A stretch of DNA of 64,000 bases, taken from positions 1-64,000 of the forward strand of contig ML991858.1 of NCBI GenBank assembly GCA_010094025.1, read 5' to 3'. Below, piece after piece: positions 55,587 through 64,000 of this stretch. Below the pieces are notes generated by a model. That model saw only the letters and a program-made list of their open reading frames with translations, searched no databases and was not told where the DNA came from. A program made the translations under genes and the position numbers. Origin of the DNA: Viridothelium virens. Lineage: Eukaryota > Ascomycota > Dothideomycetes > Trypetheliales > Trypetheliaceae. The stretch's first letter is position 1; each line of letters starts with the position of its first letter.

Positions 55587-58405
55587 CTAATCCTGCCTCC
55601 TCCGCCTGAACTTGAACTTCAACCCATCGCCCTCGTCGTCCTGTCGTGCTGCTTTCTGGCCACTATCTAACTTACTCCGTCTCTTGGGCTGTGGCATGGG
55701 CTCTATCTCTTCTCGCGCCGGCCTCTTTCCCTTACTCTTCTGCGTCTGCGTCTCCGCTCTCGATGTCTGCGTTGGATGCCGAATGCTCTCATCATGTTGG
55801 GTACTGATCTTGCCTCTTTCTCCAGCCCGCTCCTCAGCTCTCTGGTCAACTTGCTCGGTCTGTCTCGCTCGAATTACCTCTTCAGATTCAGACTGTTGGA
55901 ATGGCTGGCCAACCTCGGCTTCCTGTCCCAAATTCTTGCTCCTGCCTTCACGTCGGCGGTACTTGTTTGAGTCTCCCTCATCTTCGTCCTGGGTCTGCCT
56001 CTGGCTTCGACTCTTCCTCGTCAGGCTCTGCGATTCCGTCCCTGCTCGACCCTCACTTGGAGTATTGCCCCAATTCTCTCCCCTTAGCCCAAAGCTCTTC
56101 CTTTTCACTTCCTCCATCGGGACAAATACCTTCTGCCGCCTTTTCTGTACCTCCTCGTCTTGTCCTCTTCGCCTAAATCCCTTGAAATTTTTCCTTCCAT
56201 TCCAACGCTGGTCCCACCGCACATTATCCGGTCCCCTACCCTCTTGCCCATCACCGTTTCCTTCAGAAGGCCGTGATCGCATCGGTACTTCCATCGTGTC
56301 CACTTTCACCAATCCTTTCATGTCCTCGACAGTCAAACCATCAATCGCCAGCGCCTCTCTCAATGCTTCCTGATCTCGCTGAGCCGCCTCATCCTCAGCT
56401 TCTCGTCTGGAACGGAGTAGTGCATTGTAGTCAACATCCTCGACTTCCGTCTTCGGCTTCTTGGATGAAGATGGCTCTTCCTTGATCTCATCGCTTGCTT
56501 TGCGTTTCCCGCTCGTCTCTGGAGTAGGTGTACCACGTTCAAGGCGTCGACGTTTTAGGGCCGCGGCACCTGGGAGGAGATCATCGACCGCAGCTTCGGG
56601 GTCTGGTGATGGTGATAGAGGCCGTTTCTGGGTTACGGCGGGCTCAGAGGGTGACGCTGGCGTAATCGTAACTTTGGATCTGGTAGACTTTGCTGGAGCT
56701 GGGGTTGGAGATTGGGCAAGTTCTCGATTTTCTGTGATTGGTGGCTTGGAGGTAGGATGAGATTCTCCAAAGTCATCGAAGCCTATAAAACGGCTTGTGA
56801 TGATTCCACGGCGCCCTCGACGTCGGGTTGTTGCAGATGGAGCCGGTTTGGAGGGGTGACGTGTGTCTTGCTGGGGTTGTTCAGCTTCAATCTGCTCAGA
56901 AGCTGACGATGGTGGCGCTTTCAGCTCCGGTGACGCTGCGGCTGACCTGTTCTCTAGTGTGCTACCTTGCTCCTGTTCTGGCTCAGCGATACCCGAAGAG
57001 GATGCTTTCATTGAGGGGAGCTTTGCAACTTTCTCGCTAGTCGTTCCTCGTTCTGTCTCAATCTCGGCTCGATCATCGTCTTCAAGTGGCCGTCTTAGCG
57101 GACTGGCATTATTTTGGAGGATAGCGTCTAAGAACTCATTTTGCTCGACAGACCTCAATCCCAATTTCACATCCACCCGCTGTTGTAGGTTAGTCATCCA
57201 GTTAGACCACTCTCCCTTCGGCCGTAGTCGAACCACAACCACGCCAGTCTTCTGTTGGGTCGTATTCTGGAGCTCGTTGATGTCTTTGTAGCCCGAAACA
57301 TTGGTAACATAGTCAACGATCTGGTCTACCGTAGTTTGACCAAGGTTAAGCTCATAGATCAAAGCTTTTCCATGTCCTTCGGTGATAGGAGCTTGTAGAG
57401 CATCGAATTGATCGGAGCTCAAGAAAACGAAGGTGAGTCCGCCGAAGACATCCGCCCTCTCCGGTCTTGGATTGAACGCTCCTGGTGGTCGTGGGATCGG
57501 TTCATTACCTGCAGGAGGTAGGAATGGTGTTGCATCAGGCCAATTAGCATCAAAGTCCTGCTCCAAAGATGATGGAAGTGGATCTGAAGGGTCTGCCGGA
57601 TTTGGGATTGGAGTGGTTGCGGTAGCTATGGCATCGATGAAGCCTTCCGTCACAATTGGTTTAGCATTGATGAGAGCTTCAAGACCTTTGGTGGTATTAC
57701 GTCGTGCCGCAACGACATGCGTGGTTTTTCCTACAATGTATTCGTGCACGGTCTTGATATCGAGGGGCTCGAGGCGATATTGATGCGGAGCGATGGGATC
57801 GTCGTCTGCGCGTATTTGCTTGCTTGGGAAGTTGAAAGAGAGAACTGCAGGGTTCCACTTGATTCTGCAGAACAACATTAGCTGTTGCTATACGAAGTTT
57901 TACCCACCCGATACTAACTTGAAAACGCATTCATAGCTTCCTAAACGAAACTCGTGCTCGGTCTTGTCTAGAGTCCGAGTCTCCTTGGCAAACTTCACTC
58001 CGTCAAGCCAAGTCCCAATCTTGGAAAGCTCCTCAAAGGTAATGGTACTTCTAGAATGAATTCTTGCCTACAAGAGTATTCAGCGAAGAGGAATGTAAGC
58101 AAAACCACCACGCTACTTACCCCACCACCTGGATTTACGGGACCGACGTGGATAACGAGATGTTTTCGAGACACAGATTTATTTTCGATGGCAAATGAGT
58201 CTGAACCTTCTGATCAGAGGTACTGCTTGTCGAGCCGAGAAATTGACTAACTCTTCTCTTCCTTATTCTGTGTGCGCCCGAAGATAGTTCGCGAGCCAGG
58301 CCGGAGCCACAGCCTTTTCCCTAATATTCATCTCAGCTTCTAGAATGTCAACATTTCGTTCAACCTACCTCCCAGATGTGAGCCATCACATTCGATAGTC
58401 CACAT
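55587..58405 (-). CDS. NBS1: DNA-repair protein Nbs1 (MRN complex subunit)
   Basis: Five exons (58405-58369, 58320-58252, 58200-58121, 58067-57919, 57864-55587) give 870 residues. Joining them rebuilds an FHA domain at residues 1-115: MWTIECDGSHLGGKRLWLRPG, then TIFGRTQ and SVSRKH, with the phospho-peptide-binding Arg and Ser/His. A BRCT-like region follows (YIVGKTTHVVAARRNT...GLEALINAKPIVTEGFIDAI). SRFIGFDDFGES lies in a long disordered middle. The Arg-rich C-terminus (FKFRRRRQD) is where Mre11- and Tel1-binding motifs lie in the family. Nbs1 works with Mre11 and Rad50 at double-strand breaks in the nucleus. An in-frame ATG at 58477 would add 24 residues; the family start supports 58405. Confidence 0.92.
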
Positions 58406-58636
58406 CTCCAAGGGCGAATGAGTTCTGTAGCAATATCGAGGTTTGCGGAGCCGAGTAGAAATCGAAGTGGCGTCCATAATCTAGGCAGACGCGCGTACCC
58501 CGCGCGAGCTCACGTGATAGATCAGTCCCAATCGGGAAACATCATGACTTCCAGTTCACTGTTTACATCCATCCCGCCATCTCAGCATCCTTAAGACTCG
58601 CATGGACTCCAATCGACATTCCTTTCTTTACTTCAA
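58406..58636. promoter_or_regulatory. Bidirectional promoter NBS1 / WD40 gene
   Basis: Only 231 bp separate the two start codons, so both genes must share this region. No TATA box is evident. Confidence 0.6.
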
Positions 58637-61600
58637 ATGAGCCAGTCGAGAGAAGTGGAGACTGAAAACACCCTACATCACAACTTTGAATTCCCTCTGG
58701 ACTATTACCTAAGTATCACAACAGAGAATCGGATCCTCTCCTGGGATGCCAATGACCTCCGAACAATTTTTCAGTCGAAATCTGGGGGTATCCTCAGTGC
58801 CAAGGCAATCGAAGATGGCGGAAGCAAACTGGCCGTTGCAGATAGCCAAGTTGTTCTCCTTCACGATTACGAGCGCGGTTCATCGAAGACGTACAATTTA
58901 AAGGGTACAGATGCAAGTTGTAATGCTTATGCCGTAGCAACGAGCAGGTATTGACGTGTCAATACAGGACGAAGTTCGGCTTCTTACGTACTCGAGAGAT
59001 TCGAAATGCCTGTTTTTCACGACATCACTACAAAATGCCGTGCAACGCTATTCTATCAATGAATCCCGCCTCCTCAACCCTGGATGCGCCCATCCTTCTC
59101 CTCCGACTGTCCTAGCTGTGTCGCCGAGTTCTCATTTACTGGTCTCTGTGTCTGCTACTCCACCGGTCGTTTTTCTTCAAAATCTCACATATGGGACATC
59201 ACCTCTGCTACTAAATCCAATAGCTTCAACTAGCGCAGTGACCATAGCTACGTTCCATCCTCAACGAACGAACATATTTCTTCTAGGATTCTCGGATGGT
59301 ACGGTCGCGGCATACGATGCGACCAAGGTATTTGGAGACGGGTCCATCAAAACATCTGCAGAGCTTGCAAAGAGTGGTGGGATGGGAGAAATTGGACACT
59401 TGAAGAAATTGCATGGGGTCATTACGCGGCAAGAGACGAAAGGCAACACGGCACGTGGAGAAGGCTCAATTGATGTTCTCCTTGGTAGTCGGGCTGAGAG
59501 CGTTACGGCAGCAGCGTTCATGCCGGGTCATAAAGCACGTGCCGTGACTGTAGGTGCAGATGCTAAGTGTCGCTTAATCGACTTCCGAGGCGGTTCCACA
59601 ATTTTACGCACTTGGAAGATGAGAGCTCCGGCTACTTCTCTATCGATCCTGTCCCTGAAATCAGATCGCCGGACACAGAGCCAGTTGTCGCACGATGGGC
59701 CCAAGGCCATAAATCAGAAACGGTCCCGTCAAGAAGCTTGCAAAGATACAGCTTCTAGCAGCAATATGCTTACGGATAGCCTGCTCGCTGTCGGGCGGGT
59801 CGATGGCAAAGTTGCCTTATTTGATAGTGTTGGTACATGGCTGACTGAGCGGGAAATGGACCCCCAAGCTAATCCTGTCATTGATGTTGAATGGGTACAA
59901 GGGGCCATACCAAAGCCGATCCTGGAGTCAGGTGGTGGACCAGACCTCTTACATTCGAGGGATGTTGGTCCTGAGATAGATGATCAGACGAGCCGCGAGA
60001 GCAGGGCTGAACTTCGTTCACCTGGAGCTAGTCCTACCGGTACTAAAAGAAAGCATTCCGGGACTGCCTACCAAGTGACTGGCGGCTACGACCAAGAAGA
60101 AGGCGAAGCGAATTTCAAGCGACGAGCCAGGTCGCCAACCGTCGGAGATAGAGGATTGGCTCAGCCAATCGACTACTTGGACCTTTTTTCACCTGTGAAG
60201 AAAAATCTCCCACCCGATTCTGGAGCTGGTAATGCAGATTCAAACGCTATACTCAGGAAAAAGAGTGTTAGCTTTGAGCAAAATGAAGTTGTAGGACGCC
60301 AGTCTGATCCGCCATCTCCTCCAACAAAGCCGTCGTTATCGTCGCCACCAAATGACCTTTCCGAGCGAGCTAAGTCGGTTACTTCTTCTCAAGAAGACAG
60401 TGCTCAAAGAGGTGCTCAGTCCAATGCAATTCGACCGTCGACAGTAATGAACAAGTCCTTTCGTCGCATGGGCTCCCCATTTATGGATGACGCGAACTCA
60501 TTAGACTCGTCGAATTCCATCGATTCACGATCCGATGGGGCATCTCTCGAGCATTCTAATCTACTTGCGGACCTCAAACGAATTGGAAACCGTGGCTCCA
60601 GCAGTAACAGAAGCGGAACTGCTTTATTCGCGCCATACATGAAACCTGCACTAAAACCATCCATCCGTAATGACAAAGATAGAGAAGAAAACAGAACGTC
60701 ACACTCGAAAACGTCACACTCTAAAAATGGCAGCAGCGAGTTGGAAAATTCGTCCAGTGCAGTCAAAAGCGAGAGTTCCAGCACGTCCGGACAAAGTAAC
60801 GGCACCAGCGAAGACATCTGGCTGGAATCCTCCAGTCCCGCCAAACATTCCCGATCTCGCCGTCGCCCTCCACTACCACCACGTTCGGCACTCAATCAGA
60901 CCGCGACCGCTTCTCCTCCCATCTCCCCGAAAAATAGTCTCCCCTCACCATCTCGATCCAAAAGTCCACCCCAGCCCCCCTCGCATCCCGCCCTCCGAAG
61001 CGATCTGTCTGTCAATCCTTCTACAACCGAGCCGTTTCCTCCATTCGAAACCGCATCCGTACCCACCGACTTCTCCGGCATATCCCCTGCGTCCTCTTCG
61101 ACCGTTTCTCCCAGCGCTCTCAAGCCTGCCGATCCTTACCGCAACGTGTACAGTCCTTCTAACCGTGTTGACACTGGCCCCTTGCTCTTTTACCAGGAAG
61201 CCATCGAGCACCATCCGCCTCCATCCCGACGGCAAAGCATTGCAAATCGACTGAAGCCGCGGCTGACGCCGTCAAATGCTGGGGAGCTAGGGGCAGAGAA
61301 AAATGATGGAAAAGAAGGGCCCGAAAGGAGGACTGGCTGGAACCAGGTCAAGGAGGTGCTGAGTCCACGGCGCAGGAGGGAGCGAGAGGAAGCGAGGGCA
61401 AGAGAGAGAGAGCGAGAGGAAGGTAGGGAGGTAGAAAGACGGGAGGCGTTGACGAAAGAGGCGGAAAGGAGGGAGAAGGAGAAGGAAGTGAAAAGGAGAG
61501 AGGAGAAGGAGAAGGAGGCGAAAAGGAGAGAGGATGTTGAGCGAGAGTTGAAAAGAGAAGAGGAGCACATAGCGTCCAGAGAACTCGAGCGCATTCGACT

Positions 61601-61886
61601 TCAGGGGCGGATGCGGGAATGGCTCCCTTCCATCGAGGTGCGTGGTTCGGAGCTTTACGTAAAGCCGGAGTTTCCCATTTCGGGAAATGAGTATCCGAAA
61701 GTTGGGCCTGAGACCGCACAACCGCGTAAGGAGCACCCACGAAGGGAACAATCACGAAAAGAGGAGTCAGGGCATGCATGTCATTGTACAGAGTGTCCGC
61801 ATCTAAGGGGCGAGTTGCAGAAGCTAAAGAACGAGGTGGCACACCTGAGAGCAGAGATATTAGTTCTAAAAGGCGGAGATCCTTGA
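58637..61886 (+). CDS. WD40-repeat protein with C-terminal coiled coil (NEDD1/GCP-WD-like candidate)
   Basis: Exons 58637-58912 and 58968-61886 give 1064 residues. The 55-nt intron is GC-AG (GCAAGT...AATACAG); the splice joins YNLKGTD to DEVRLLTYSRDSKCLFFTTS, an uninterrupted WD40 repeat. The N-terminal about 320 residues read as WD40 blades (for example FHPQRTNIFLLGFSDGTVAAYD). A long Ser/Pro-rich disordered middle follows, then a charged Glu/Arg helix (about residues 870-960) and a final coiled coil (CPHLRGELQKLKNEVAHLRA). This layout, beta-propeller, linker, C-terminal coiled coil, is that of NEDD1/GCP-WD, which recruits gamma-tubulin complexes to spindle poles; this is inference from layout, and other WD40 scaffolds are possible. 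Confidence 0.8.
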
Positions 61887-62328
61887 GGCGTTTCAGGGAA
61901 GTTCTATAGAGCGTTGGTGTTAGGATACTACTAGTGGCATAGCATGCGGTGCTTAACATATCTCGCTTGGGATGATACGTTCGTTTTGCTTGTATGGTTT
62001 GGCGTTGTTCATGTTTGCTGCTATGCTCTCTAGATACCCTGCAGTCATGCTCCTGAAATGCATTTTATGACGTGAATCTTTTGTACAAGAGCATGGATAT
62101 GTTCGTCTATGGTATCACGTTGATCAATCTAAAATACAGTGAACTCTCACATCCAAGGCACCGCCTCAATGCTTTTCTGCCGCCTATGCATACATGAGTC
62201 ACCTGCTCGCGTACGAGCCAGCGATGATCGCAATCCGAAAATCTAACAACCTCAAGTCTAGGTGTCTGTAGCTATCGTTAGAGAACCTGGAGACGAGTAA
62301 AACATCAGTGCTCAGCGCGAGGGTTGAG
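61887..62328. other. Convergent 3' region
   Basis: 442 bp between stop codons of the WD40 gene and MEF1. No feature seen. Confidence 0.55.
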
Positions 62329-64000
62329 CTATTTCTTATGTTTCTCCGCCATTTCCTTTTCATGCTTAGCCATTAACTCCCTTTGCGTCTGAGGTAGAAC
62401 GGGGGAATAGTGAGAGAACTCCATTGTCTGTGAAGTAGTCAGCACGGCGGATCGGAAGATGGGAATGAGGCTCGCATACATATTCTCCCTTTCCTTGAGT
62501 AGCAGCTCTGATATGACTCGATATGCCAAACTTTCATACCGCAGATCAGCTAGGTTGACTCAAAATCCATTGTCGTCTGTGATTAGACTTACCATGTTAC
62601 TCAACGGCGTATCCGCCCACACTGTAAAATCTTCGGTACCAACTTCCGAATCATTTATCACCGCGTTGCGCTTATTCAACAAGCCGACCACATTGCCCTG
62701 GAATTCACTCGGGGCGACGACCGTCGTCTTCATCATTGGCTCCAGGACCTGCCCGTTCTTCGCGCTGAACGTCTTGCGCACCGCTTGCATCGTTGCGATC
62801 TTGAACGCGTTCTCAGAAGAATCGGTCGAGTGAATGGCTCCATCCTGCATCACCATACTCGAGCCCAAGACTTTGTGTCCCAGTAGCGGTCCCTTTTCGC
62901 ACGCTTCGTTGAATCCCTTTTCACACGCATATATGTACTTCTCGGGAATATTGCCTCCTGTCACCGTACTCTCGAAAGAGTTCTCCGCTAGCGCACCTGT
63001 TGGTTCCATATATCCGATGACCCGCGCGTAATCACCAGCACCGCCGGTCTGTTTCTTGAGAAGGTGATCGAAGGGAACCTTCTGCGTGAGGGTCTCGCGG
63101 TAGGCGACCTGAGGCTGACCCGTCTCACAGTCGACCTTGTATTCGCGGCGCATACGCTCGACGTAGATATCCAGGTGGAGTTCGCCCATACCTGAGATAA
63201 TAGTCTCTTGGGATTCAGGGTCGACATGGACACGGAAGGTCGGGTCTTCGCGCTGGAAACGGTTCATGGCTTTGGAGAAGTTGGCACCATCTTTGCTTTG
63301 CTTCGGTTTGATAGACAGGGAGATGACGGGTTCGGGGACAAACATAGATGTCATAGTGTAGCCGAGAGAGCCATCAGTGAAAGTGTCGCCTGAGGCGCAG
63401 TCGACGCCGAATACAGCGCAGATCTCGCCGGCACCAATCTCTGGAACCTCTTCCATCTCATTTGAGTGCATTCGCACTATTCTTGGGACCTTGACCTTTT
63501 TGTCGGTCCGGGCATTAAACACCGTCATTCCTTTTTTAAGTGATCCCTGGTAAACTCGGATATATGTCAATTGGCCGAAATTGCTTTCTTCGAGCTTGAA
63601 AGCCAGACCAACGAATGGCAGTGATTGATAAGAAACAAGTTTGACAGGTACCTCGGACCGTGACCTGTCCAAGGCAAGATTTTCAACCTCGGAAGGATTT
63701 GGAAGAAAGTCGCAAACGGCATCTAGCATAGGCTGAACAGACGTATCCGCAAGCGCAGATCCCATGAAAACCGGCGAGAATTTACGCGAGATTGTTGCTC
63801 TTCTGACAGCAGCTTTCATCTGTTCTGGTGTCGGTGTCCGCTCGTCCAGAAATATCTCGGCTATATCTTCGTCAACATCCGCCAGTGTTTCGATTAGCTT
63901 CGCTCTTCTTTCCTCAGCCAAGCTCTTAACCTCCGCAGGTATCTCATCCTTCTCCACGATTATCTCTCCCTTTTGCCCTTCATTGTAGATAGCCTTCATA
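62329..64000 (-). CDS. MEF1: Mitochondrial translation elongation factor G (Mef1), 3' part
   Basis: Exons visible: beyond 64000 to 62593, 62530-62480 and 62427-62329 (introns 52-62 nt, GT-AG). The 5' part with the GTPase domain is outside the window. Present are the end of the G-domain insertion ([24 protein letters not shown]), domain II ([24 protein letters not shown]), domain III ([32 protein letters not shown]) and domains IV and V ([29 protein letters not shown]). The last junctions restore [24 protein letters not shown], an EF-G signature. It drives ribosome translocation in the mitochondrial matrix. The tail [12 protein letters not shown] extends slightly past the bacterial EF-G end. 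Confidence 0.95.

Noticed and set aside
55612-57783. Long plus-strand frames over NBS1
   Set aside because: They lie entirely within a well-supported gene and show no motif.
61287-61959. Minus-strand Leu/Ser-rich frames opposite the coiled coil of the WD40 gene
   Set aside because: They are shadows of Glu/Arg/Lys-rich codons (GAG/AGG) on the coding strand.
1-64000. CRISPR arrays, prophage or bacterial operons
   Set aside because: Introns and fungal families show a eukaryotic nuclear genome; the only tandem array has 153-165 bp contiguous units, not spaced short repeats.

Overview
The window is nuclear DNA of a filamentous ascomycete (Pezizomycotina). The genes are split by short introns (about 48-110 nt) with GT-AG or GC-AG ends and CTRAY branch points. 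There are ascomycete families such as Swp1, Gpi17, a class II DAHP synthase and a mitochondrial EF-G, and two DNA transposons damaged by C-to-T/G-to-A changes of the RIP type. I cannot fix the genus. No ribosomal RNA, tRNA, CRISPR array or secondary-metabolism core gene is visible. All splice structures are my own reading of reading frames and splice signals.

Left part (1-11.4 kb) is accessory-like. It begins with an AT-rich, RIP-eroded pogo/Fot1-type transposon (to about 1.9 kb). Next comes a four-copy tandem array (3.73-4.37 kb) with splice-like signals and hairpins that vary in a compensating way between copies. After that are two related mucin-like single-pass membrane proteins (6.9 and 10.4-11.0 kb), a small spliced unknown gene, an F-box-like LPAEIRN protein, and a 181-bp palindromic MITE whose ends match the pogo remnant.

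Middle part (11.4-46 kb): an unknown protein; a serine beta-lactamase/LovD-like protein; GPI transamidase subunit Gpi17; a probably secreted FMN alpha-hydroxy-acid oxidase; oligosaccharyltransferase subunit Swp1; a basic/acidic probable nuclear protein with an overlapping uORF; a nearly complete Tc1-like transposon with two nonsense codons; an SDR oxidoreductase; an amidase-signature enzyme; an HxxxD (BAHD/trichothecene-acetyltransferase-like) gene broken by one in-frame TGA; a 2-enoyl-thioester-reductase-like enzyme; and an unknown protein. Between them lie long gene-poor stretches (20.4-24.2, 36.4-38.9 and 39.9-44.6 kb).

Right part (48-64 kb) is dense housekeeping sequence: a small mitochondrial membrane protein, an Arg/Asp-rich low-complexity protein, class II DAHP synthase (shikimate pathway entry), HYPK-like NatA partner, an unknown acidic protein, the DNA-repair protein Nbs1 head-to-head with a WD40/coiled-coil protein, and the 3' part of mitochondrial elongation factor G (Mef1), which runs off the right edge. 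The enzymes in the middle do not form an obvious single pathway. GPI17 and SWP1 both serve protein modification in the ER but are separate genes, not an operon.
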